A DNA stretch of 64,000 nucleotides from Lepus europaeus. Its lineage: Eukaryota; Chordata; Mammalia; Lagomorpha; Leporidae. Positions 12,305-25,500 of this stretch are shown in pieces. The notes beneath the pieces are model-generated. The model saw only the letters and a program-made list of their open reading frames with translations. It ran no database searches and was not told the origin of the DNA. Each line of letters opens with the position of its first letter. Position 1 is the first letter of the stretch. The stretch spans positions 59,874,448 through 59,938,447 of the forward strand of contig NC_084835.1 of NCBI RefSeq assembly GCF_033115175.1, given 5' to 3'. The position numbers and the translations under genes are program-made.

Positions 12305-13388
12305 ATTCATAAATACAAAATTTTATTTGCACTTCATTAGTGTAGAAAGACCACAATGCTTCTCATACCACAACACTCAAGACACGCCAAGTTATTCAAA
12401 TACATAATTACTTATTTACCTTGACTAAACAAAACAGTGCAGTTTAATAAAAGATATACCAAAGATAAGAGTTCACAAATTCATTATCAGACCAAAAAAA
12501 AAATAAAGGAAGAAAACCGAACACAGTCTGGGCTTAACAGGAATAAGCCTCATCATAAAGGGGAGAAGTCTCGTCATTACAAAGGGACAGGATGCTTAGG
12601 CAAACACACCGTGTTCTCTGATAGAGTAAAACCTCTGAAAAATTCCTTTAAACAGGATTTGTTTAGGACAGCAGCGTCGTTTTAAAATCTTTTTCTAAAG
12701 TTTCAAAAACACTTCTTTCTTTACTGAATCGTTGTAGTTCTTAAAAGCATGGGGGATGTCCATCAGGAAACCACGGGGATTCTGCGGCCCCGGGACCAAG
12801 TCAGACCCGGCCCTCTCACTGGCGGTACTCTGCCACTGGGTCACATCAGGAAGTCACCTGTGACGGCGGCTATGGCTGCAGCCTGGCTTGGTGGCAGGAA
12901 CACTCCAACGCCTGAGCGATGCTACAGCTGGGGAAATGCCGTGTCAGCAAGAGAAAGCACTTGGCTTAGCTTTTCTTCCCCAAAAGTCTTTCGTTTTATA
13001 AATTTCCTTTCAAACAGTAAGCAAAGCACCACGTCCTCTCTTCTTATCACAATATCTTCTGTCCTCATAATATAATTAACAAGGACAAGTATTTAAGAAA
13101 CATTATAGCTTTCATTTCTCCCATTCTTCATATTAGAAGTACTACGTTCCCAGTGTGTGTACACAAGACACTGGAGCAATGAATGAAATATAATAATTTG
13201 GAGGGAAATATGTAATTTATAACCAAAACATACCCAGGATTGCATTATTTGCATATTTACAAGTTAGTGTATAGCTCTGACTTGGATTACAAAGTGCGAA
13301 AGGAAATTGTCAAAATGATTGTAGTGCGGAATAGAACGTTTTCCCCCCCTTCCAGGAATTGTTTCCACTTTGTCTCCAAAGCAGCAAA
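12305..13388 (-). other. RAB12: RAB12 3' untranslated region (predicted)
   Basis: Sequence between the stop codon and the predicted cleavage site about 17-20 bases beyond the poly(A) signal, roughly 1.1 kb. It holds no SINE or L1 sequence that I recognise, unlike the DNA just below 12205. The end is inferred from the poly(A) signal, with no transcript data. Confidence 0.7.
12322..12327 (-). terminator. RAB12: RAB12 poly(A) signal AATAAA
   Basis: AATAAA on the minus strand, the only canonical signal I found between the stop codon and the L1 remnant downstream. About 35-65 bases further along the transcript direction the sequence is GT-rich (GTTGTGTATATTGTGTGT, about 12257-12276), as expected of a downstream cleavage element. 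Confidence 0.72.
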
Positions 13389-13502
13389 TCAACAGCATCG
13401 GACGTGTGGCCGGGGGGGAGGCAGTTCCGGTGGGATCTCGGGCTCTGGTTGTAACGAGAGGATGCTGTTGGACAGCTCATTCCTTAGGACGTCCAGAGGC
13501 AT
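13389..13502 (-). CDS. RAB12: RAB12 coding exon 6 with stop codon
   Basis: 37 codons plus TGA: residues 208-244, [10 protein letters not shown] through the proline-rich segment [14 protein letters not shown] to RCC. This is the hypervariable C-terminal tail that directs membrane targeting; the two terminal cysteines are the expected geranylgeranylation sites. The acceptor is a good pyrimidine tract ending CCCTTCAG. Confidence 0.96.
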   Translation of the reverse strand: MPLDVLRNELSNSILSLQPEPEIPPELPPPRPHVRCC

Positions 13503-16500
13503 CTGAAGGGCACAGGGGAAAGACACACACATTGCAACCTCGCAAGACACACAGGCAGACACTCCGTGAACAGCACAGCTCCACTAAAAACAAAGCTCTC
13601 CGAAGCAGACATTAAGGGCTTAGGCCAAAACCCAAACCGGAAACCAGGTTCAGCCAGGTAAACATCACTCAGTCTTTAATAGCCTGGGGCAGAAGAAGCA
13701 GAACTCAACATCATGAACACTTAATAAAAAGAGGGGGGAAGAAAAAGCGGTCTGTACTCTAAGCTATTATGTGCTCACGAAAGAGGGAACCTCTCATGGC
13801 AATTATGTAAACAACCCATTTACTGGCTGCTTCTGGGTCGTGTGTGGGCCGAGCAGCCCCCTGCAGCTGCAGCTTCCACACACTGTCTGTATTCCACACG
13901 CACAGACGTTTTCCCTGCCGTTCCTCCCGAAGCCATACAGCGTAACAGCCGTTTCCACGGCACTGACAGGGTCTTAGGCATCGGACGTCATCTAGAGGTG
14001 ATCTGAAGCACGCAGGAGGACGTGCATGGGCAACAGGCAAACAGCCATGCCATTTTACAGTGAGGACTTGAGCTGCCAGAGTTCGGTATCCTCTGGGAGC
14101 ACCTAGAGCCAATCCCTCTGGGAAACCAAGGGACGACTCCGTGAATAAACGTGGGTTTTCACTAAAAGCCCTTGAAAGACGCCTGAAGAATCTGCTATTG
14201 CTCACAGAAGCCGCCCTGTTCTCGCAACTCAGCATCACAGAACGGCCTCTGCAAAGGCGAGGGGCTCCCCCTAGGGGCAGAGCATGAAGGGATGGCGGGG
14301 CCTCGGGCACTCCTTAGTTGAGGCAGCCTGTGTATTTTGCAGCCTCTCCAGCATCTATATGGGACTTAATCCTTGCAGAACAGTTAAGAAGCAAACAGTC
14401 AGTAAACACTATCACCGCGTTTCCAGGCTTAGTGCATCTACTGAAGATAACAACACCCACAGGCCCGGGACGGACAGCAGCTGTCGCTACACCAGGCTGG
14501 ACCCCTTGGCCGGGCTAATCGCTACACCTGGTTTTTGAGCCTAAGCTCAAATAAGAAACTCCCAGAGGAAACAACTGGTGTCAGACGAAAGGCTTGCACG
14601 ATGCACGCTGTTCTCTTACCTTTTTCAGAATGTCATCAACAAGTTTCAGGAAGATCTCGTCCACGTTGAAGTTATCCTTGGCACTTGCTTCACAGAACCG
14701 CATCCCAGTTATCTGCTGTGCAAACTACGAGAGCATAGCAATGTGTTTTTCCTGCGCGAGGCAGAGCACCGCCCAGCCCGTGTGCGGAAGGCCTGGCTTC
14801 CGGTGGGCAAACCCCCAGCTTTAAGGGAAGGGCTGGGACAGAAGGTCTGGAAGTCCCACTTACACTCAACTAGGAAGCTCACAGGAGCAGCAAATTCTTA
14901 CTTTGTAAGTAAACAGCAAAATAAAAGACAACAAAACCCCCAGGGCATAGCAGGACCCTGAAGTCAAGCGCAACAGCTGACATTTAAAATGCGATTATCA
15001 CTGCTTCTCCGTGATTGACTCCTCAGCAAAAATCCAAGGAAGGGTAAAAACATCTGAGTTACAGAAAATCAGAAAATCCACTTCATGGCTTAAAACGCCA
15101 GGTTGGACAGCAATTCACTACACACTAATGCAGTTCTTCTTCCTTTTCAAAGGGAAAGTTTTTAAAAAAACAAATGAGAAAAACTGTGAATGAGTGATTA
15201 CTGTGATTTAGACAAGTAATCTACTAAGAGGAAAAGTCTACCACATCAACTACCATGCAGTGGGGCTCCCCGCACGCTCTCACCTTTTCACCCTGCTGCC
15301 TGCTGATCTCTCTGTCTGTTTCACAGTCCAACTTATTTCCCACTAAGAGAAGCTCTGCATCTTCCGAAGCATACTGTGGAATTTTAAAAGAAGCTGCGTT
15401 TCAAAGACGGGCACTGTCGTGTGCTAACAGAGAGAGGTAAGCCAATACAGTGTCTTCACTGCTTTCTCCTTTGCTCACCCACGCCCCACCCTGCCCCCCA
15501 AGAGCCCACCCTCGGGGGCGTGTGAGACAGGGCTCTTGGTGCTGCAGGGAGCAGCTGGGTAGTCGCCATGAGGAACCTCTGTGCTCCTGGCCTTGGACCC
15601 AGCAATTCCTAAGATTCTCCCCTAAGGAATTCATTCAAAACAGTCAAACGGTTACTAATGGAGACAAACCTGAAAGACCCAACAAGATGGATAAAGAATG
15701 AAATAAGATATGAAAAAAAAATTTCAAGTTTAAAAAAATGCATAGACAGAATCTATACTTGAAAAAAAAAGTTATTTTGAAGAGATGCGAATAAAAAGCA
15801 CCTGACTGATGCGGCCTTGACCAAGTCACCGAGCCAGGAGGAGCCAGTTTCCTTAACAGGAACCTGTGTGGCAACGGTGCCAGCAAACGCTGTGACAGGG
15901 ACAGTGCCTGACACTCAGTGCAGAGCAAGAGTCAAGAACCAGAGGAGGGGAGCAGCAGATTCACGAATTCAAGTACTTCATGGAGCCTTAGGATTTGGGC
16001 TGTTTCTTTCAGTTTTACATGGTTCATGTTAGTTTCAAAACATTGACAACAGTAAGGACTGTCCCTTTCTCATGGCCTCCAATAGGGGAAACCAGCACCC
16101 AGTGAAAGCCACTACTGGGGCCGGTGCCGCGGCTCAATAGGCTAATCCTCCGCTTTGCGGCGCCGGCACGCTGGGTTCTAGTCCCGGTCAGGGCGCCGGA
16201 TTCTGTCCCGGTTGCCCCTCTTCCAGGCCAGCTCTCTGCTATGGCCTGGGAGTGCAGTGGAGGATGGCCCAAGTGCTTGGGCCCTGCACCCCATGGGAGA
16301 TCAGGAGAAGCACCTGGCTCCTGCCTTCGGATCAGCATGGTGCGCCAGCCACAGCGCGCCGGCCGCAGCAGCCATTGGAGGGTGAACCAACGGCAAAGGA
16401 AGACCTTTCTCTCTGTCTCTCTCTCACTGTCCACTCTGCTGAAAGCCACTACTGGGCCTGGTACAGCCCACACCCAGAGCAGGGACTCCCCTCAGCTCTG

Positions 16501-19500
16501 GTTCATCTTGGAAACCCTGGTTCCCAGTGTGGCTTCAAGAGGCACACGCGGTGGCATGCTCGGTCACAGGACAGGTGTATATATCCAACCATGAGCCAGA
16601 GGAGAATCTCTTATTACAAATGAGAGGCTCAAGGCCATCGACAATGTTGAGGGCAGCTGACCAGTGAGTGAGGCCCCTGGGCTACCCACAGGCCCCTTGG
16701 AGAAGGTCTCCCCTGAGGTCAGTACTCTGGGCAGGCTCACAAAACAAGTGTCTGGGTGACCTCTCAGCTCCACGGGGGAGCCGATACAGACGAGTGCCTG
16801 GGCTCTGCCGGCAGACAGACCAAGGAACCAGATTAAGTCCTGGGTTCGTTATCTGGATGAACTGAATCCCTCTCTGCCTTGTGGGCTGTGCTACGGATTA
16901 AAGGACGTTCAGGCTTTGGCGCATGCTCAGCAAATGCGTTTCCCCTCTCCTTTCCAGAGGTCACACTGGTGGAGGACCCGACACTCACCTTGTCAATCAT
17001 CTTCATCCATTTGGGCAAGTCGTCAAACGTCTCCTTCTTAGTGATGTCATACACGAGTATGATCCCCTTGGCACTTCTATAATACGCTGAGGTAATGCTG
17101 TTGAATCTCTCTTGACCTGCTGTGTCCCTAGGAAAGAGCAGCAAAAATCAGTTCCCAAGCTCAACGCAAGCCACTTCACATCCTACATCCTGCACACACA
17201 GTAAGCACAGAGGGGCACAGGTTCAGCTGAGGAAACAGTAGGAGATACACTGTATCTCTGCACACAGGTTAAGTGCTCAACTGGATGAATGCAGATGGAT
17301 TGCAACCCAAGACCAATCAACATTTTCCCCTGAAAGACAGAAAACCAGCAGCGGAAATGTTAATACATCAAAACATATGATCACATTTTTTCCAAAACAC
17401 AACAAACGACATGCGCTTTTAAAATGCAGCCATTTACAAAACAACTACACAAAAACCTGACAATGCGCAGGGAATTCACATTCTGTACACAGGCAGGTAT
17501 GCCCTGCCCAGAATGTGGTGAGGATCCCCATAACGTAAGGCCCTCTGAGTCCACAGAGAGATAACCACCAGCCAGCGCTGACGGTGGGGCTGGCTACCTG
17601 GGGCAGTTTTCCTATGGGAATAGCAGGACACAGATGCACCATTCCAATCTTAGCAGGCTCATCTGAGGTCAGCAACTCCAGTTCAGCGGAGACCTGCAGC
17701 AGGGCCCCAGGTAACTCCTGCACTGCTACCAGTGCACAGCTGCTGTTAGTCCTGGTAGCTTTTTTTGAATTAGTTGCATTCAAACAAAAACATAAGCAAG
17801 TCCCAATTTCTTTCAAACCAAGATTTTGGAAATAAGAATTTTCACAGCAAAAAAGACAGCCATAGGTTTTGATCAAATGTTTTCAATGTTTAAAGAAATA
17901 TTCTTTGCTATCTGAATACTGTTAAGAAACACTTCCCATTTCTTTAAAAATCCGAAAGCATCATGCATTTTTCTATTCTGAAACCTGTGGATAGCACAAT
18001 ATAGCAGAACCTCAAATTTAAATAGCAATCACACATAAGAGCTTCTTGGAGCATTTTGGGAATTACATGCTTTACTAAATCTCTATTGCGAACAATTTTA
18101 AGCTGGCTTTTAAATGAACCCACATTCATTTTTGTATACATTCGATGAATTTAGAATCCAGAAATTGGGTCTCAAAAACAGAAATTATAGATAAAAGTAG
18201 TTTAAATAAAGACTCCACAATCAAAGCCTCGGGGCAATAAAAAGACACTTCTGATGCAGTTTGAGAAAAGGCTGTGTGAGTAGCAGACTTAGGAATCTTT
18301 AGCTGGTGAGTTATCTTTGCTGATTTTGTATCAGACATGAAGAAAACAGGATTAAAACCTGAAACGCAAAACCTGAGGCAATCATTCTAACAAAATAAAA
18401 GAGCAAATAAGTTTGGTTTAGAAAAATCCCAGCAAGGGAACATTAACTAGCTCACTAACTTCCCATTTAAGACTGTTCCTTAAAGCCCAGCTTTTTGTGT
18501 CTGCTCTGAGTGTTTGCACCAGAAAAGCCCATTCCTTGAGAGACTATTCCATATTCCCCTAATATCTGGGTTGAGAAAGTTTTTATTTTCTACTCCTCAC
18601 AAAAGCTCCTTTGCTTCATTTAATTTCCCCACATTCAAAACCGAGTTCATTCACTATTCATTAAATGCTTCTCACGCACCAGGACCACAGGAATCCCATG
18701 TGCTGATCCGTCTAGGAAGAGGCACATCCTAAAATCTCCTCTTTTTATATCAGAACACCTGAATTTCACTGTAATGATAAGGAGTTGATTTCCACAGATT
18801 TGAAGTCTATTAATAGAAACTAAATCACTTACCACAGCATGCATGTGGCCTTGTTCTGATTTCTCTCTGTTTTTAGTACAAATAAAAAATTCCTCCAATT
18901 CTGTTTCCTCAGTTTGTTAACACAACGTTTTGACAATGCAAAGATTTTTGCCTACTGTATTTAATCTATTTAAATGATGCAGCTACTAAACTTATTTGCA
19001 GAGCAAGAACCAGTATCAGTGTATAAAATGCTCCTCCACCTTCCAAGCAGGGGAGAAAAAGATGTCAACTTGGCTAAACAAAATTCCCCAACAGCAAGGT
19101 GGCAGAGGACGGCATGAGGATGCCTTTGCATGAAGCATTCAGTTCTGTGTTTGCCTAAAAGTAGGGGACAAATTTTATGGCTTCAAGTCCATTTCAACAC
19201 CTGGACTCCAAGTTCACTGAGAATAATTTGCAGAATAGCATCTGGATATAAAATGACAATCTAGCAAACAGATTTTATTTTAGCTATACTTAAAGATCTT
19301 ACATACTTTCACATATAGAGAAGGAAAAAAAATGGTCCCTTTTCTGTCCACAGATGATCAAGGAACTGAAAAATGTGGTCACAACATAAAATGTGCCGTA
19401 AGAATGTGACAGTGGCCGGCACTGGGGTGCAGCAGTGACGTCACCGCCTGCGATGCCAGCATCCGTATGGGCACAGGTTTAAGTCCTGGCTGCTCCACTT

Positions 19501-22500
19501 CTGATTCAGCTCCTTGCTGACATGCTTGGGAAAGCAGTGGAGGATGGCATGAGTCCTTGGGCCCTGCACCCACACGGGAGACCTAGAAGAAGCTCCTGGC
19601 TCCTGGCTGCAGCCTGGCCCAGCCTTGGCTATTGCGGCCATTTGGGCAGTGAACCAGCAGATGGAAGGTCCCTCCCTCCCTCCCTCCCCCTCTCTAATTC
19701 TGACCTTCAAATAAATAAAATCTTTAAAGAAAAATTTAGAGGATGAAGGCAAGGGTGAAGGTGAAGCCAGAAGAGTTGTTGCGGAGAACACTTTCCCATC
19801 CAGAACAGTGGCCGCCCTGGCTCCCAGAGCGGGATTCCTCGGGAAGGGCCTCTGATGGCGGCACTGCGGACTGCTGAGTCAGACAACGCTCGGACATAAC
19901 CTTTTTTTTTTAAAGACACATTCTCCATATTATTTACTTTTATAATTTTTTTTACTTTTATAATTTTAAAGTTTTTTAAACATATCATACAAGGTTTATA
20001 CATGTTTTGATTAACATGTAAACAACATGTACTTATCTATGGGACACCACGTGCATTTTGAGAGGCCTGGGGGGGTGGAGTTCGCATGTCCAAGTTTGGG
20101 GCCTTGGGGCTTCTCATGCTTCATAAGACAGGTAATAGGTTACTGCGAACCACAGTCACCACCCTGATCTGCAGAACTCCAGAGTGCACTTCGTCTACTT
20201 ACGCTTCATAGGGGTAACCCAGGATCCCTCTAGGCCCAACCCTCCCTGCACCTCTGGTCCAGAACGCACTTCGTCTACTTACGTTTCATACGGGCTATCC
20301 AGCCTCCCTCTAGGCCCACCCCTTCCTTTCTACATTCAAAGCAACTTTTCCTTTCTCTGCATCAGCTTCCACTTTGGAGAGACACGTGGTATTTGTCCTT
20401 CTGTGCTTGGTCTACTTCTCTACTGTCAGCGGAACACTGACATACTGATACCCTAACTGTGCTGTTTTCAGATGGGCCTGCGGCAAGCTTCGCACAGGTC
20501 TGCCATCAGGGCACTGCCTCCATGAGGTGAGAAAGCACTTCACCCCCAGGCGCTAGGTACCAAGAAGGACACCGCCCCCACCCTCGTAAAAATGGTCCTC
20601 GCCTGCAGGAGCTGCTGACGGAAGCGGCAGCTGGGCGACAGATGCGCTACTGCCATTGCCACAGTGAAAAGCAGGGGCGGTTATGTGCGAAACACGGTCG
20701 CTGCCGCCTTTTGGAGCATTTTGGAGCATGGGCTGCGAAAGGAAATATCTTCTCGTTCTCAGACTGCTAGTGCTTCAGCCCCAAGCCAGAAACAGAAACA
20801 CGAGAACCAAATCCCCAAACCAGAAAGTCCTCCAAGCCGGTTAGCAGTCCCGGATGACCGAATGAAGACATTACCTCAGACAGCTCTGCAGGGCTGCAGC
20901 GGCGCCCGGCGCAGGGTGCGGGGCGCGGTGGAGAATGGAGACATGGCACTAACATTCAAGCGTTAGGTGAGGTGACGCCACGGATGAAGCAGCGATTAAC
21001 GCGGATGAAAGCACACACACACATGGTGGACAGACAGAGCTGGGGACGACCTGCCAAGAGGAGTTAGTGAGCTGAGTACGCTGTGGCCGTGTCACGGGAA
21101 CAAGGGGCACTCGGGATGGCCCGCCGGTGCCACTCTCCACCACCACCACCTCACCTCGTCACAGGTCGCCGGCAAGGCCATGTGCGCCTCTCCCTGTGAC
21201 TGACCACAAGGTGAGAAAGGGCTTCTCTTCCACGAGGAGCCTCTCGCCAGTTTCCAGAGGTGTGAGGGAGGGCCCTGCCACATGGTGGCAGGAGCGCAGC
21301 TGCACGTGTAGGTCCACCTCTCGCAGCGCGCAGCCCTGCCTTCCAGGCTTGCAAATCTGGCTCACGCAAAATAATTTAAAGACACGAAGACAGGCACGTG
21401 GACAGCCATCACAGCGATGGCAGTTTCAGTTTGTGTTAAATGATTTGCAAGCAGAGGCACAAAGGTTCCAAATCGCTACCGCTGGAGTAACACAACTCCC
21501 CATGTGCGAATGCAGAATGCAGTGAGTGGTCTTCCAAGCTCTCTCCAAGGGAGCACTGTTCGTTTGCTTTTAAAATGAGCACAGGGGCAGAGAAGGAGGA
21601 GAGTGCGTGCCAGCTCACACAGTTAAATTTATTAGATAAGCACGGGGACTGTTAGACACACAGAGCGTCACTGGGGGTGGGACCCTGGCACTTACCAGAT
21701 CTGTAGTCTAATTTTCTTTCCTCTTAGCTCTACAGTTTTGATCTTAAAGTCAACACCTGTAAATAAAACAAACAAGTATAAGGGACAAACAATAAAGATG
21801 GGCTTTGTCAGGAGAGACAGTCCTACCTGTGTGTTTCTGCACAGTCACGACTTTCCCAGGGAGGCCAGAGCACACCAGCACCTCCAGCTTCCTGGCCCCT
21901 TGAAGGCTTCGCGCCCCCGGACAAGCTGCCCATGTGCTGTTTCATCTGAGCCACCAACAGCATTCGTGCTGTTCAGAAGATAATTTACTGCCGCCAGCAT
22001 ACAGTTCAGCATACAAGCCGTTTAACACATTAACAAATGGATGGTTTTCAAAGGGTGTTAAAAATTTTTATTTCAAACACTGGAAAGTTAATCTTAATTT
22101 CAAACTACCTTATTCTGAATTTAGCAATTATTTTATTAAATTTTTTGGCATTCACAAAAAACTTCAGTGAGGATAAAAATGACTCATTTATCGTATTATT
22201 GATAGTGGGAGGGAGGAATTATTACTAAAAATTTACTCATACAAATTAACATAGCAATTTTTATTCATCTTAATATTACTAAGCAAGCCATTCATTACAC
22301 ATCAGCTATCTGCTTCAATTCAGCCTGTAAAGCTCCAGAGAGAGCTGTAAACCAAGTCTTAATTTGTATGTTACCTTTTATGCTTTTCCAGTTAGAGAAA
22401 ACTTAAAACTATCTCAAGGCAATTCTTAAATACAATTTTCACAACTAAGAAAATAAAAGGGACTTGGGCTGAATTTTGAGCATGGGAAACATGCTCCCTG

Positions 22501-25500
22501 CAAGAACTGTGTTCCAACTGCTCCCCGGGGCCCACGTGCAGTGACCCCAGCTCAGGCTGGCAGGAGGGTGGCTGGCACTTGTGGCCACACTGAGCCACAG
22601 GGAACCTGTCTGTCCTGTGGCTCTCCACTTGTGTGCACCGAGGCGGCGCTGGCCAGAGGAGGTTCTGAGGTGAAGAGAAAGACATGTGACTGCTTTCTAT
22701 TTTAGTAACGCGGTGTAGCCGGAAGGCAAACCAAAGGCAGCCTCACCAAGTGAAGAAGCTGCATGAATGTAAACTGTCAGGAGAAAACACAGCCAGAGAA
22801 GACGCCACCACAGCTCAACTCTTCATCTCTCCCAGCAGATGAGACTTCAAAGGTCACTGGACAGGGGCTGGTGCCCCCGATTTCACTTTCAGTTCTCGAA
22901 TGGCTTTGCTTTCCAGTCAAATGACACAGGCTCCAAAGGGAAGCGGGCTGCACATGACTAAGATCCATGAACAGAGCTCCTTGAGGGCCCACCCACGAGG
23001 AAACGGCCTAACCCAGTGATATTCTGCCAGGCTTAAGAACCGGCAGCGGCTCCTGGCTCTCCTCCGGATATCCACACAGCCAAGGGTTTCTTCCCAGCCA
23101 TGTTACTGCTCCCCGGGGAGCTTACAGAGCAAACCCACACGCTGTCACGAACGCCAGGCTGTTCTACTTCTGTTTCCAGTTACCTCGGAGGAGCTTGTTT
23201 CCAAAATCCTACTTAAGGAAGCCGTAACTTTTTAAAGACTTTCCTGAGAATCGCAGCTGTGAGCCGCTTCAATTCAACGGCAAGGACGGCGTGACCCCGG
23301 CGGGCAGACTGCTTCTGCCCTGATGCCGCTGTTCCCTCTGCAGGGAGCCACAAGTCCGAACACGTCAGGTGCCGTTTTTCAGCTAACTTGAGCAGCTCTG
23401 CCAACTTCAGCAGTCCCTATACTAGGACTGTTTTGCAACCACAAAGTTAACAAAAACAAAAGGATACCATGTTAATGCTCAAATACAGGCGTGGTAATAT
23501 TATCACAATGGGATTATGAGTGCATTGCTAATCCTAATAGGAAAACAAAGCAAAGACTACCTGACAGCAGACAGGATTAAGAATCTGTTTAGCCAAAATG
23601 AAGACTCCAGAGAAATACTCAATGGCTAAATCCAAGATTATACAAGACAAACAGCTCATAAAATTCTTAAATGACATATCCTGGGCCTTATCTGACAGCC
23701 ACAAAGTGGCCTGTGATGACAGAAAGCTTAATCCAGTTTACGGCTTAGAAACACATACTCTGTATCAAAGTACACAACAAACACTTCTAAAAATCTTCTT
23801 ACATCAAAAATTAAAATCACTTAATTCAGTCAAGTGCTAATATCTGCATGACACATTATAGAAATGACAACAATCCTTCCTAAAAGCTCTCAGGTCGCCA
23901 AGAGCCTCAGATGTTTGGCAAATTAGCTTACATGGCTCCTCACTGTTTGGGAGCCAGTAAGGGACAAGGAGGGTGGCAACTCCACTTCCAGCACCCAGTC
24001 ACCTGCCCGTACCAGCCGTCAGAGGAACTGTCCCTGCCCTCTGCAAGCCGCCACGTGAGCTAAATCCACACTCCACGCACAGGGCAAAGACGTGTCATTT
24101 CTGTTCTTAGAAGCCTCCGTACGTGCCCAGGAACCTCCGAGGCCCTGGATTTCCCAAGAGAACCCTTCTCTGACAACACCCACGCTGCCCTCACTCTCAG
24201 GGGTATTCCCTGTTCTGGGACCTGAACCCTCTTCTGGCCTTCGTCACGCTGGCTCTTCCTAGCCGACCTCCCTCATGGACTTGGAAATGGGCATCTCACA
24301 ACACTGCTGGCACACAGCAGCAACTCAATTCAACCAATGGCTGGCAAGGGCCCCGCTTTCCCTCCAAGTGCTGAGGATGTAAGGAGAAATGCTATTTTTG
24401 GGAAAAATTTGCTCAAATCAGGACTGAGAGCTGAAAACAAACCAACCAACCAACCCACTTGAGCAACCAGGACAGGCAGCTGTGCGACGGGAGCAGTGGA
24501 TGCAAGAAGACACGCAGTGTGACATGGAGCGCTGCCTTTCTCCTACAGTTTCTTGAAGGATGGATGGGGCAGCCCCTCCCCGCCATCTAAAGATTACTTT
24601 TATTTGTAAGACAGAATGTCAGAGAGAAAAGGAGAGAGACACATGAGATCTTCCATCCGCTGGTTCACTCCCTAAGCAGCTGCAATGGTCAGGGCTGGGC
24701 TAGGCTGAAGCCACCTGAGTCTCCCCCGTAATGATGCAGGGGCCTGAGTACTTGGGCCATCTCCTGCTGCTTTCCCAGGCACATGAGCAGGGAGCTGGAG
24801 GAAAGCAGAGCTCACAGGGATGCCGGCATTGCAGGCAACAGCCCCTGGATGGGGCAGTTTTACATGTGCTCGTACCCCCTCCTTACATACACTCGCCCTG
24901 GTGGGTTATTATGGCAACACATTATTTCGGCGGTCATTTGGATGGAGAAGTGGTCCACTAAGTGAATTTTTCTGGTCACAGGAACTTACCTCTCTTCAAG
25001 GAATGCTACGGTTTGGGTGTCCCTCAGGGTGCATGTGTTGAAATTTAACTCCCATTGTGAGGTATTAAGAGGATAGAAACTCCACCCCACTGCGGTGTTA
25101 AGAGGCGGGGCTTCTGGAGGTGAGCAGGACTAGGTAAGGTTACCAGGTGAAGCCTATATGACTGGCTTTACAAGAAGTAGCAGAGGACAAGGGATGGGGG
25201 TGGGGATGGGGATGGGGACGGGGATGGGGACGGGGACGGGGATGGGGATGGGGACGGGGATGGGGATGGGGACGGGGATGGGGATGGGGACGGGACGGAC
25301 GGACGGACGGACGGACAGACAGTCTTCCTAACTTGCAATGCGACACCCTGCACCACCCCAGGACTCTGCCAGCAGGAAGGCCATCACCAGAGGAGGCCCT
25401 TGCCTTTCAACCAGAACTGTGGCCAAAATAAACTGCTCTTTTTAAGTATCCCGCCTCAAATACGGTTGTTGCAGTCATGGAAAAATGGACTAACGATGAG

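Larger units (their letters stand above)
17128..21695 (-). other. RAB12: RAB12 intron 2
   Basis: 4.6-kb intron holding one CSINE (19413-19737), an old L1 3'UTR fragment (about 19960-20425) and an 80-bp tandem duplication (20181-20340). 17128-19412 and 20430-21695 otherwise show no recognisable element. Confidence 0.85.

Noticed and set aside
13759-14310. 183-codon minus frame in RAB12 intron 5
   Set aside because: It lies wholly between exons 6 and 5, has no recognisable domain and is probably chance.
16833-17144. 103-codon frame containing the RAB12 switch II region as a single gene
   Set aside because: Only 17127-16989 is exon; both ends run through splice sites into intron.
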